Origin: Blasia pusilla
Taxonomy: Eukaryota > Marchantiophyta > Marchantiopsida > Blasiales
DNA: 64,000 bases
NCBI GenBank assembly: GCA_050084515.1
Contig: CM114271.1
Location: forward strand, 53,878,001 to 53,942,000
Direction of reading: 5' to 3'
How positions within the stretch are numbered: the stretch's first letter is position 1; each line of letters opens with the position of its first letter. The position numbers and the translations under genes are program-made. Under the pieces are notes generated by a model that worked only from the letters and a program-made list of their open reading frames with translations, had not been told where the DNA came from and searched no databases. Positions 46,690 through 57,620 of this stretch are shown one piece after another.

Positions 46690-48400
46690 CCAAAGGCTTG
46701 GTCTTCATTAGACTTGTCAGCGGATATTCATTTATCCGACGATTTTTTGACACTTGCTGGAGGGTTTCGTGTCTTGGGAGTTCCACTCGGGAGCCAGGAC
46801 TTTGTATTGAGTTTTGTGGCGGCGGCTCTTACCGAGGATCTTCTCCACGTCGACGATCTCACGAGGATTGGTGACCCTCAAGTAGCTTGTGGAATCCTCT
46901 CGTCATGTTTTGCCCGTAGACCTGGTTATCTGTGTAGAACTGTGTGGGCGACTAGCCATATTTCTTCCTTGTATAGATCCTTTGATAGAAAGATTATGCA
47001 GGCGTTTGGGGATCTTCTAGGACCCGGCTCATTAGAGTGCCCCGTGGGGGAGCTAGCTCGTAGACAGGCTTCTTGGCCGATTGCCTTTGGTGGAGTAGGT
47101 CTCATAGCGACTGAGTTAGTGGCGTCTTCAGCCTTTTTAGGGAGTTGGGCCACTATAACACCCCTCCTTTGCTCCCGGTTTTTTGTTAGGGATAGACCGC
47201 TACTTTTACAATACGTTTCCCAGGTTGAGGATGGTCTTTTCCCACTTCGGTCTTCACTTACAGCTTGTAGAGACTCCCTTCTTGTTGAGGCTAGAGCAGT
47301 TCTTCCCGCTTTCTCTTCCCTAGCTTCCTCCGGAAAGTCGGGGCTCCAATCTTCTTTGATGGAAGCCCACTTTGATGCATTGTTTAGAGCTACTATGTCG
47401 GACGGGAATATCCCCATGGAGGTTCGGGCCCGTATTCGCTCTTGCTCCGGAAAGGGGGCAGGCTCATGGGTGGGGCTCGTCCCTCATCCCGACTTTCCGA
47501 TCGCACCACTTACCTACACTACTGGCGATGAGGTTCGATTGGGCTGCCCCAACCAACGGTGGTTGGTTCGACACATTGCCAGGGTCGTCAGAGTCTGGAT
47601 CCACTTGGTGTGCATTTGGCACGGTGTCCAGTTGGGGGTGAGAGGATAGTCACTCACAATGCAGTGCGGGATATTATGTTCTCTATTGCTCGGGAGAGTG
47701 GATTCCATGTACATAGAGAGAGGCACTACTCCATGCGGGATTCCCTTATCCGTGTTGATCTCTACATGACGAGGGAGGCTGAGGTGGTGGTAGCGGATGT
47801 TGTAGTGACGGATCCTACGCGGGAGGCGGTGCGAGCCCAAGTGGTAGCACAAGGGAGATTGCTACAAGGAGCGGCGGCGGCGGCGGCGGTCAAGAAGACC
47901 CACATTTACAATCGACTTCATGACGGACATCGATTTATCCCCCTAGCCATTGAGATGTACGGGGCGATGGGAGAGAGGTTTGACTCGTTCCTTACGGATT
48001 GCGCCCATCATCTCCAGTCGAGAAATGGGCTGTCCTTAGCCACTGCGATACTTTATTCTAGGCAACGGGTCTCCATAGCTTTACAGCGCGCCCAGGCAAA
48101 TGGGCTTCTGCGGCGGGCTCAGGCGGTTGGAGACGCCAATACTAGAGGCCCACTTAGTAGCAGTCATAGTTCTTTAGGTGTTGCTGATATAGTCTCTCAT
48201 TGTTGGTGATTAGTGGGTTAGGGGAAGGCCCCTTCTTTACGCTTTGGGCGGTCCGGCCTCTTGAGGTCTTCCTTTGTGGCTCTCTTTGCCCCCTCATTTG
48301 TATCGTGATGGGTTCCCCATCCTTTTTTATACATATTTTATATTTCTTTTCCCCAAAGCCAAGCCAGATGGTTCTTGTAGATAGTTCCACTTTCCAATTT
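46690..48400 (+). mobile_element. RLE-type LINE, copy 2, 5'-truncated
   Basis: The first frame (to 47649) aligns with the RT thumb region of copy 1: GGFRVLGVPLGSQDFVLSF matches GVRVLGVPIGFIDYVSKF, and GDPQVACGILSSCFARRPGY matches GDLQVGYRILSQCFLRRSSY. A frame break near 47560 is followed by LDPLGVHLARCPVGGERIVT and the endonuclease block IRVDLYMTREAEVVVADVVV-TDPT. Then come FIPLAIEMYGAM and SRQRVSIALQRAQANGLLRR, ending at 48209. The N-terminus, palm and catalytic DD are missing, as expected from incomplete reverse transcription. The 3' UTR contains a perfect GATGGG/CCCATC hairpin at 48307-48321. It is GC-richer than copy 1 and clearly a different subfamily. Confidence 0.85.
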
Positions 48401-48678
48401 CAAAACATTCGAAATATTGAGAGAACATAATAAGGAAGAATGATAATATATCGCAACGGACTCCAGTATAATGCATCTTTCGGCGTCATTCTAGCCAATA
48501 CGGAACCTGACGGCTGAATCGACCGGGAAAGCCCTAAAAAATGCCTCCAAAGTTTTATCATCATCAAAGCTCGACTTGAAATCTGCACCCGATTTCCTTC
48601 TCCCAAACTGAAATTGTGCCTTCTCTTTCCTCTCTTCTCTCTTCAAACACCAAGAATTTCAAGTGATGTTCTCCTATC
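48400..48678 (-). mobile_element. Copia leader and start of gag, truncated
   Basis: Downstream of the primer-binding site on the minus strand, a leader is followed by gag-like sequence in a broken frame (DDDKTLEAFFRAFPVDSAVR). It stops at about 48400, where the LINE copy-2 3' end begins. The rest of gag-pol and the second LTR are absent from the window. Confidence 0.5.
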
Positions 48679-49008
48679 GCTCTGATACCATATGAAAAAT
48701 TGTTAAACAAGCATAATTGGTGGAAAACGATTCTCACACACACACACCACCATGGAGAACAAAATTTGCAATGAGAGAATGATTGGAGGCTGGTCTTCTT
48801 CTCAATTATATAGGGTATGTACAAGCAACCCTAACCCTATCCTTAACCATAGTCTCGAGTTAGCCTAAGTGTGATTAACTAACCCTAGTAAAGATAATCG
48901 TGTTTAACTAACTAACCAAGATTAAGCTTCCCTATTTCGTGTGAGTGCCAAATGTAGCAGTTTAAGTGTCTCATGAGTTTGACTGTAACTCAATCTTCAA
49001 TAATTCCA
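48679..49008 (-). mobile_element. Copia-type LTR with tRNA-iMet primer-binding site
   Basis: On the minus strand TGGTATCAGAGC (48690-48679) is the primer-binding site complementary to initiator-Met tRNA that is used by most plant Copia elements. It lies two bases beyond an LTR ending TTTTTCA (48693). The LTR start is placed at TGGAATTATTG (49008), giving about 316 bp with TG...CA ends. A CTATATAAT TATA-like box near 48805-48812 fits a U3 promoter. The LTR start is an estimate because there is no second LTR for comparison. Confidence 0.7.
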
Positions 49009-50330
49009 AGATTTGGGAGGAGATGGATTACATATTTGGCATCTTAGTGAGAATCCTCATATTGCATGTCTGTATGTTCTCTAAGGGTGAGCCAAGATGG
49101 ATGAATCAAACTTGAAGTTAGTTCTTAGTTGAGGGAGACTGGCTCAAAAATCAAGATTAGTCAAGAGAGGTGATGATGCCTTGACACTTGTAATGAAACA
49201 TGAATGGCAGAAAAACAAACCATTGAACTTGGAAATAGAAGTCGAGATAGGCGATTATTCTTGATAAATACAAAACATGACGTAAGAAGCAAGGTGAGAT
49301 TGGTAAGTCAAGATGGGGCAAGAAAACCAAGAGGCTGACCGGAGTCTTATTGGGTAGTGCCTTATTCTCCTTCGTAGTTTGTACACTCGCGGCCCCCGAA
49401 ATGGCATCCACCTCCTCATGTTCCCGCACGGGACTTCCCATAAGCAGCCTCGCCGGTTGACGATGACGATAGAAGATGGAAAGCGGGCAGTACTGCCCGC
49501 TTTCGAGCCTTCCTCCCCTGAAGCTATATCGCCGAGTGGGCGTAACGACGGTGTCATGGGACCCACCATTCCGATCTTCCGAGCTGTTGACGCCTCCGGT
49601 CCTCCTTTTGACCCATGCCTTTGGATTGTGTCTGTGGGCCCGGGAGTCAGGGGTTGAAGTAGGCCGCAGTGACACCTGATTAACGGATACGCCCACCAAA
49701 ATATACTACCTTCAGTTACATACAGAGGAGGCAGAGGAATAATTAGTGGTGGTTCCCGATCAATTAGCGGCCCTAAACCCCGTGACGTGGTCGGGATTCA
49801 GCGACGCCACGACCGCTGCGCCTCGCGCTCTGTCCGAGCGCCATTAATGGTCACTCCGTGAGTCCATGCTCGTGCTTTGCGATACGTACTGTAGTAACTG
49901 CAGTGCTACTACTGTAGTACGCGAGAGGAGATTTGGCCTGCCAATGAGCGACGACACAACGGGCCCTTATTCCCCCCCTCCGCTCCACGTGCCTGACCGA
50001 GGAGGCCACACCGGGACTCCAGGACGATTAGGTGATGCGTGAGTCAGTCGGTCGGTCATGCCGCTGAGCTGGAAGGCCTGTTCCCTTCACCCGCTAACCG
50101 GGGGAGCCCGCGTGGACAGCCTACCCGGTAATCGGGGGATGCCGCCGACGTCGAGCCGGGCCGTCGCACCGGCGAAGTACTTCCCGGTTCCTTCATCTTT
50201 TCGTCGGCCGCGCGTTTAGGTCCTCCGCGAGAAAAAACATTATCCATAATAGGGCCACTCATTTCCTCCCGACGGGGAACAAATACGGGGATGGAGGAAA
50301 TCCCCGTGTAGTCCACACGAATGGATTTTA
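49009..50330. other. Intergenic DNA with GC-rich block and long palindrome
   Basis: Bases 49370-50310 are GC-rich within AT-rich surroundings and include a 26-bp perfect palindrome. Segments at 49780-49930 hold several ACGT and GTAC-type words. No coding domain was recognised; it may be an old LTR or a MITE-like element. Confidence 0.4.
49479..49504. repeat. 26-bp perfect palindrome
   Basis: The half-site GAAAGCGGGCAGT is followed at once by its exact reverse complement, with no spacer. A perfect two-fold site of this length is unlikely by chance in 64 kb. Confidence 0.9.
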
Positions 50331-53300
50331 TTGAATAATAATAATAATTCTTTTATGAATAATAATTTAAAATTGGTATCGTTCGAAAGAGGACAAAATT
50401 TTATTTCCGACGTCCCTAAAAATTGCCGTTCCCTAAAACGGGAATCGTGTGTAGGTACCTGTTTCTTCAAACGAGCATTGGCCGTTGCCACGACTATGGC
50501 CCTAATATATCTGCTCTATTGAATAAACAAACTGCGTTAGAGGACAATATTCGTTCATGAGACCATATCATATGTAATGTGATCTCTTTCGTTGGTAAAA
50601 TTTATTTATTTATTTATTTATAAACCAACCATCACCCAACTTAATAGAGCTCCAAAGTAGTCTTTCGTTCCATCTTAACAAATTCGTGAAACTTGGGCAT
50701 ACAATCATAGGATTTTCTTGGGAGCAGGATTTTTGATACGTGTGCTAACGAAAGGAGGGGATGCAACTTTAAGAACACATCTTTATGTTTTCTGGAATGT
50801 ATTAGTGTATTTTAATCAAGGATTTTGGTATTTACAATGGATTTTTCAACCAATGGTGGTAGGATTAGATGATCTTTGGGCCTTGGATAATGATCACAAA
50901 TATCAATGTGTAAATATCAAGGCTATCAATATTGTACGAATTCAGAGTCTAGAGACTTTGAAAAGAATTCATCACTTCATTATAGTGGGAAAAATATTAG
51001 GGCATTTCAAAAAGTGTTCACATAGGGGTCTGGCCAATGTCGGAGGGAACAAAATACGGTCACAATACACGTTTCCTCCCAAGCTTCCCGATTTTCCTTC
51101 ATGTGGGTATAAGTGAGTAGACTAAAGTAGCCATGGTTTTGAAAAGTTAGGGACGGGTCATTCTTTTCTTCCAAAAAAAATTACCCTTCCCTTTAATGCA
51201 CCTACACATGATATCAAATTCAAACTTGAGCACACTGACAACTTCTATCCAATCAAACCATGATATGGGCTATCGTTGTTATTATGTTCATTGATCCTAC
51301 CTACTTAGTTCATCCATAGAAGGAACCAAGAGGGAAGAAAATTTTATTAAACAACATGGCACTAATATTCTTCCATGGATGAATTAGAATTTTCTTGAAT
51401 ACAATTCAAGGGTGAAAATCTATACTTTGTGAGTAGCTAAATTTAATCCTCTTCTACTTATTAGAGAATGGATTTGTCCATAATCATAAGATTTCAAGAT
51501 TTGTGTTTGAAGCCTTAACATGAAATAATAGTATACAATATCCTTGCCATGCAATTAGAAGCATTTTTTGTAGTGTTGTAATTCCATTTTTGCATATTTA
51601 AGTTTAAAAACTCTCAACGATAGAAAACATACATAAAAATTATGAGGATGAAGATCTAGGAGGGAAATTATTCCAACTTCAAAAATAAGAACACTAGAAG
51701 AATGGAAAGAGAACATCTCAACAACCATATGGATATACAAAATTCCAAAAATGAGGAACACACAAGAAACTTCAAGGAAAATTTCTTACCAAGGAGAAAA
51801 GTTAACTGGCCTCGCATATCTACTTTACAAATTTTCCAAGGGAGATTTAGAATCTTTTTCAAAGAAGAAAACCTTGTGGGAATAAATTTTAATAGAGTTT
51901 TTGGAGAAAAAAAATGTTTTGATAAGAGCTTAGGATGATGGAATAGTTTTAACTTCTTATGAAGAAATTTGGACAACCCTATTCAATGAAAAAGATCGCA
52001 TTTGTGAAGCCTTTAGACACATGCATAAACTTAGACTTTACTGATGATAGGGTTTCACTTGATATTAATTACATATGATTCTAGATAAGAAAGGCATATG
52101 ACAAGTACATCATAGGGAAGCTAAGTACAAAATAATTGAACTACACATAAGACTTTATTAAATAGACTTCAATGAGTTGGTGTAAAAATTCTTTAAATTT
52201 TGGAATTCCAAAAAAAAATCTTTATAAAAGATACATATAAATTTATGTATTTATTAATTTTATTAAATTTTAATTCTTTTGGTATCTGAGAGAAATCATT
52301 CTCATAAAATTTGACACTTGAAGAATAATTTTCCATAAAAATTTCAAAAATATTTCCAACCCTAAAAGAGTGAGATTTTACTAAAAAAAACAATTGTTAC
52401 AAAATTAGACAATCACACAACATGTACAATTTGTATGATAATTGTTATGGCAAGATGAATGACCAACTCATGTGGCCTCTCTTTTCTCGTACGAAAAATG
52501 CTTGTGTTAGTATTCTAAGTTATCATTGTTTAGCCATATGGGATCCTTTGAGTAGCCCTAATAAGAAATCTATTCATTGAAGAGAGATTTAAAAGCCAAC
52601 AAACTCAACCTTGTTGTTTGACTCTAAAACTTCCATTAGAATTTTGATGAATAGTGTTGTCACATATTTGAGCTTCATAAACTATACTTTTCAATAAGTT
52701 AAAAAAGTCAAAGTAGGTAAGAGTTTATCATCATTTTTCTTATAGTTATGTGTGTCCCAATTTCACAAAGGGATGAGGTTGATATAAGTAGCAAGATTAA
52801 GAGGACTTATGGGCCAAAAAATTGAAATTTTGATCATTGATAATAAAAATAGAAGGCATGCCCATATGCACAACAAGAAAGCTTATATTTTATGATTACA
52901 CAACAATGTAGAACAACTTCAATCCCCTAACAATGAACTTTTAAAAACAAAAATAACATCAATTAAATACCAAAAGTACAAATAGTGAAAAGGATGAGAA
53001 TTATCAATGAACAAATCATCCATCACATGGACTAACTAGTAATATGTTTTTTTTTTCAAAATCTATGTTCCAAATATAATTTTCCCATGGATCTTACCAA
53101 ATATAGATTAACTCTCCTTATCAAGAAAAATCCCATTTATTTTCTTTATTTTTATTAATAGTTACAGACTCTATTAATATATTGTAGCTCATTATATCAT
53201 GAAGGACATAAATCTATCAGCCACGTGATCATAAGATATGAATATCCAGAAAGAGGTGAAGGGACTTCTACCAGAGAGTAGAAGTAGAGTTATTTTGCAT

Positions 53301-53455
53301 TGTAAGAGAGATCTCTACTTCATCCATGAGGGGTTGGCATAGGTGGCGGACATGATGATTTCCTACTCACGATGGATATGGATAGTTGTTGATATTGGGC
53401 CCATGCTATTGTGGTGGCATAGAATAGGAAGACGAGACCTTATTTAGAGAATCAT
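50331..53455. other. AT-rich interval, no gene recognised
   Basis: Mostly very AT-rich with homopolymer runs. An open + frame of 132 codons (50718-51116) is unusually long for this composition but matches no family recognised here. A TTTA run occurs near 50605-50625. Confidence 0.5.
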
Positions 53456-53690
53456 ATGAGCCTTGGGTTCATTCCCTTTGCGATAGATGAGATCAATTGT
53501 CTCCTTCAACATTTGGCGAAGTTGCTTGCTACAAGGACGAGGAGGGAGTGTGAGTTGAGTGAGTGCCCATCTTTTCTAGAGGGTTGGTTCATCACATATA
53601 TCCAACAACATAATGGCATGGGTCTTTGGTGGATTCAAGCAAATGTAATCCAATTGAGAGTTTCATCAATGAATGCTTCTTCCATCAAGA
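53456..53690 (+). pseudogene. Possible second RLE-LINE C-terminal relic
   Basis: A + frame begins with LGFIPFAIDEINCLLQHLAK and later contains WIQANVIQLRVSSMNA. The first part resembles the FIPFA[I/V]E...L segment that follows the endonuclease block in copies 1-3. The rest cannot be aligned with confidence. If real it is a separate, older insertion just upstream of copy 4. Confidence 0.3.
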
Positions 53691-53699
53691 AGTGCATGT

Positions 53700-54150
53700 G
53701 GTGGCACAAGGGAGATTGCTACAAGAAGCGGTGGCAGCAGCAAAAAAGACCCATCTTTATAGTCAATTCACAAAGGACATCGATTCGGCCCCCTAGCCAC
53801 AGAGATGTATGGGTGCTATGGGGGTTGCATTCATCTTCTTCATTGGAGAAATGGATTGTCCTTAGCTAATGCAACTCGTTATTGTAGGCTACGGGTCTTC
53901 TTAGCTTTGAAGAGTGCCCAAGCCAATGGTCTTTTGCATGGCTTGATGCAAGCTCAAGCCATGCAAGACGTAATTATTAAAGGCCTTCTCAGTGGTATTC
54001 ATGTTTCTATAAGTGTAGCATATCTTGTCTCGGTTTTTGTTAATTTTAGCTTGTAGGGGGGATGTCCCCTTTTTCTTTCACCCAAACCAAATATGACCTT
54101 GATATTTCTCTAGTCCCCCTTTTATAACTTTCAATGGATTCCCCACCCCT
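53700..54150 (+). mobile_element. RLE-type LINE, copy 4, short decayed 3' fragment
   Basis: At nucleotide level GTGGCACAAGGGAGATTGCT and the following bases match the end of copy 2. The GACATCGAT..CCCCTAGCCA.AGA.ATGT, GAAATGG.TGTCCTTAGC and GCCCA.GC.AATGG segments follow in the same order. Several deletions break the frame. The 3' tail includes AATGGATTCCCCACC (54133-54147), equivalent to the copy-2 hairpin. Only about 450 bases remain. Confidence 0.7.
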
Positions 54151-54399
54151 TCTAGGCACATCTCATTTTTTCTCCATAAAAATTTCTAGACCAAAGTGTT
54201 CTATTCCTTTAGAGTCTACCTTATTATATATAACTTTTTGTGAAGATCCTTTTAAAAATAATTTTCTCCCTTCTATCTTTAATTTGTTTTTCCAAGGACA
54301 ACCATTTTAGACTATGGTTTCATCTAATGAAGTAAAAAAATCTGGAATAATGGAGTTAATTCCTCTAATATATAAACCAATCGGGAATAATGGAGTTAA

Positions 54400-55245
54400 T
54401 ACTTAAAAGCGTGAATATACACTTTAATAGAAATTGGGATGGAAAACCCATCGGGATACAAAGAAGGGGGGGTCATAGAAAGCCAAAGAACCCACGAGCC
54501 GAAATCGGGCCTAAAGAGACAGAAGGAGGCCTCCCCCCCTCCCCTAACGACCAAAATCACCAACAACAGAGGCAATATCAGCAACACCAATAGAACTATG
54601 GCTACTACTAAGTGGGCCTCTAGCATTGGCGTCTCCAACCTCCTGAGCACGCTGCAAAAGCCCATTTTCCTAGGCACGTTGCAAATCTATGGAGACTTGT
54701 TGCCTACAATAAAGTATCGCAGTGGCTAAAGACAACCCATTTCTCGACTGGAGATGATGGGCGCAATCTGTAAGGAACGAGTCAAACCTCTCCCCCATAC
54801 ATCTTAATGGCTAGGGGGATAAATCGATGTCCGTCATGAAGTCGACTATAGATCTGGGTCTTCTTTACCGCCGCCGCTGCTTGTAGCAATCTTCCTTCTG
54901 CCACCACTTGGGCTCGCACCGCCTCCCATGTAGGATCCGCAATTACAACATCCGCTACCACCACCTCAGCCTCGTGGGTCACGTAGAGATCAGCACCGAT
55001 AAGAGAATCCGGCATGGTGTAGTGCATCTCTCTCTGCACATGAAAGCCACTCTCCCGAGTAATAGAGAATATAATATCCCGCACAGCATCGTGGGTGACT
55101 ATTTTCTCACCCCAAACTGGACACCGTGCCAAATGCACTCCAAGTGGATCCAGGCTCCGGCGATACTCGCAATGCATCGAACAAACCACCGATGGTTGGA
55201 ACATCCCCAATCGAAACCGTATCTTTATAGTGTAGGTAAATGGAT
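54400..55245 (-). mobile_element. RLE-type LINE, copy 3, 5'-truncated
   Basis: On the minus strand an open frame (55210-54782) covers CSMHCEYRRSLDPLGVHLAR, a zinc-knuckle CX3CX..HX3C, then the endonuclease block ADLYVTHEAEVVVADVVIAD followed by PT, then HDGHRFIPLAIKMYGG. After a small deletion the C-terminus continues in another frame to about 54550. The 3' UTR has the GATGG/CCATC hairpin (54438-54452) and a TTAAAGTGTATATTCAC tail. It is clearly close to copy 2, much closer than to copy 1. The 5' truncation lies near 55245, inside the region just ahead of the zinc knuckle. Confidence 0.85.
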
Positions 55246-56403
55246 AATTAAAAATATAAAAAAACGATTTGTGTAACTAAGACGAGTCTCCAAAATATAG
55301 AAGAACAACGCTCGTGGCAGAGGCTTCGCCACTCCTACGGAGACGTGTAATGCAAGCACGCAATAAGCCGACCGAAGGAATCTAGCCGTTGGACTGCTCT
55401 CTTGGCGAGATCGGCGGCTGGAGTCGCACGCCGGCGCTCGCCACGGACGGCCGCTCGGACATTCCATGGCGCCTTGTACGGATCCTAGTTGGTCGCATGA
55501 GTGCATGCATGCATGCATGGATCATAACGGCACCTCCTCCGCCGTCCCAGCCCTCACCCGCAATTCTGCCCATTCTGCTCTTGTAGCGAAACCTCTCCGT
55601 CCGTCCGTCCGTCCTTCCTTCTTTCCTCCCTCCCGAGTCCCCACGGCGCGCGCCGCTCTACTCGAGCGCGCCGGCGCGATCCGCCGACCTGCGAATGCCG
55701 AACACTCTCCTCTCATCTCCTCCTCTAGTCGGCGACTCCAGCCTCCTCCAAGGACGCGAAGTACCAAGGCGTGCGTCTTCTTCAACCATGCGACCGTCCC
55801 GGAGTCCCAGGCACTGCGTGAACTGCCGTAACGCAGAAGGGCCGACGGAGCCTAATCACGGCCACTTTGCACATGCCCCGACGTTACTAGAGCCGCCATC
55901 AGTCCCCCCCCCCCACTTACCCAAAAAAAATCATTATTGAGTGTAGTAAGTAGTACGACAGGGAGTTTCGCAGAATTAGCGACAAAGAAAGAGCGAGTTT
56001 AACTCACTTGATATAAAATGAAGAAAAAACTATTATGAGTTCAGAGAAAAAACTATTATGAAAGTATAATTTCAGTTTTTGTGCTTTTGTTTTATGCTTT
56101 AGGTACGTCTTTTAATTGTGGTTAGGGATTCATAATGTTTAATTCTTTGGATTTTTAGAAATAGGGATAATCATGTTTTGCACACTGATAGGAATGTTTA
56201 ATTCTTTGGATAAACAATACTATGACTTCCGAGCCTAAAGGAAGATCACTTGTCAAGGTTTAGGGTAGAGAACGACATTTTTGCCAGGCTCTTTTTCAAT
56301 GTGTATTCAGCATGCAACGCGCCGAATGGTTTGGCATTGTATCCTGATATTCGTAAAGGGAATACAAGGAGGTTCTAACATTCCTATTGCTCAAGTCATA
56401 TAA
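55246..56403. other. GC-rich block then AT-rich DNA, no gene recognised
   Basis: Bases 55380-55915 are GC-rich, with a GCATGCATGCATGCATG run near 55503-55519 and GTCC repeats near 55600. The block ends at a C-run and A-run (55905-55930). Open frames on both strands have no recognised domain. Confidence 0.45.
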
Positions 56404-56537
56404 CTGATTTGAAAATCCAATCCGCTTGGCATATGAAGCGCACATCCAACTAATATCATGCCCATCCAGACTGATTTGAAAATCCAATCCGCTTGGCATA
56501 TGAAGCGCACATCCAACTAGTATCATGCCCATCCAGA
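56404..56537. repeat. 67-bp tandem duplication
   Basis: Two head-to-tail copies (56404-56470 and 56471-56537) differ at one base (AATATC versus AGTATC). The near identity implies a recent slippage or unequal exchange event beside an older satellite. Confidence 0.95.
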
Positions 56538-56559
56538 TAGCTCCTTACAGGTCTCGCAG

Positions 56560-57620
56560 AGCTCATTTTGGACTCCATTTCGAGTAGTAAGGCGTAGTTT
56601 CTTGTTCTCATTTCTAGCACTGGAGGGAACAGTTTCAGCGATTTGATTTAGAAACTTCAGTTCCGTATGTCCTTGTTTAGGCCTCCCTTATCGTTTATGG
56701 ATCCGGAACGGAAAATCCGATTGATCCTCCTTCTCATTTTGAGACGTGGATCTCTACTTCCAATGGTGAGGAATTCGGGAGGGACGCCTGCGATCTCTTT
56801 TGGGAACTACAGTTCCGAATGCCCCCATTAGGATTAGTGTCAGGAACCTAAGTTTTGATTGATCCTCCTTCTCCTTTCCAGAACTGGATCTCTAGTTCTG
56901 ATAGCAGGGAATTCGATAAGGAGGCACGCGATCTCATTTGGGAACTACAGTTCCGAAAGTAGCCGTTCGGCTCACTTGTCGTGTCGGGAATCGGAAACTG
57001 AAGTTTGATTCATCCTCCTTCTCATTTCAAGAAGTAGATCTAGAGTTCCGATGGTGAGGTACTAAGGAAAGAGGTTGACGATTCGATTTAGGAACTACAA
57101 TTTTGAAAGCAGCCGTCAAGGCTTAGTTGTCCTCTCTGGAACCGGAACTTGAGTTCTGATTAATCCTCCTTCTCATTTCGAGAAATAGAACTAGAATTTT
57201 GATGGTGAGGTAGTAAAGAAAGAGGCCGGCGATTTGATCTGGGAACTAAACTTTCAAAAGCACTAGTTTAGGTAAGGACTCCCGTCTCTGCAATCGGAAC
57301 CTGAGTTCCAATTGATCCTCCTTCTCACTTCGATGGTGAGGTAGTAAGGAAAGAGGCTGGCGATTTGATTTGGGAACTACAGTTCCGAAAGCCTTGGTTT
57401 AGGTAGAGACTCCCATCTTTGGAACCAGAACCTGAGTTCCAATTGATCCTGCTTCTCATTTCGAGAACTGGAACTAGAGTTCCGATTGTGAGGTAGTAAG
57501 GAAAGAGGCCGGAGATTTGATTTGGGAACTACAGACCGAAAGCCCTGGTTTAGGTAGGGAATCCCGTCTCTGGAACCGGAACCTAAGTTCCGATTGATCT
57601 TCCTTCTAATTTCGAGAACT
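56560..57620. repeat. 151-bp satellite, about seven units
   Basis: The anchor GATTGATCCTCCTTCTCATT (or close variants) starts at 56719, 56857, 57007, 57158, 57310, 57441 and 57592. Spacings are 138, 150, 151, 152, 131 and 151. The short unit at 57310 has lost an internal segment. Each unit also carries GGAACTACAGTTCC, a 6-bp-arm palindrome, and further GGAAC and GTTCC half-sites. Units to the right are the most alike. No open frame spans the array. Confidence 0.92.

Noticed and set aside
48828-48845. Telomere-like CCCTAACCCTA sequence
   Set aside because: Only about two units, within the Copia LTR; no array.
56560-57620. Regularly spaced repeats read as a CRISPR array
   Set aside because: Units are tandem 151-bp satellite copies without unique spacers, in a eukaryotic genome.
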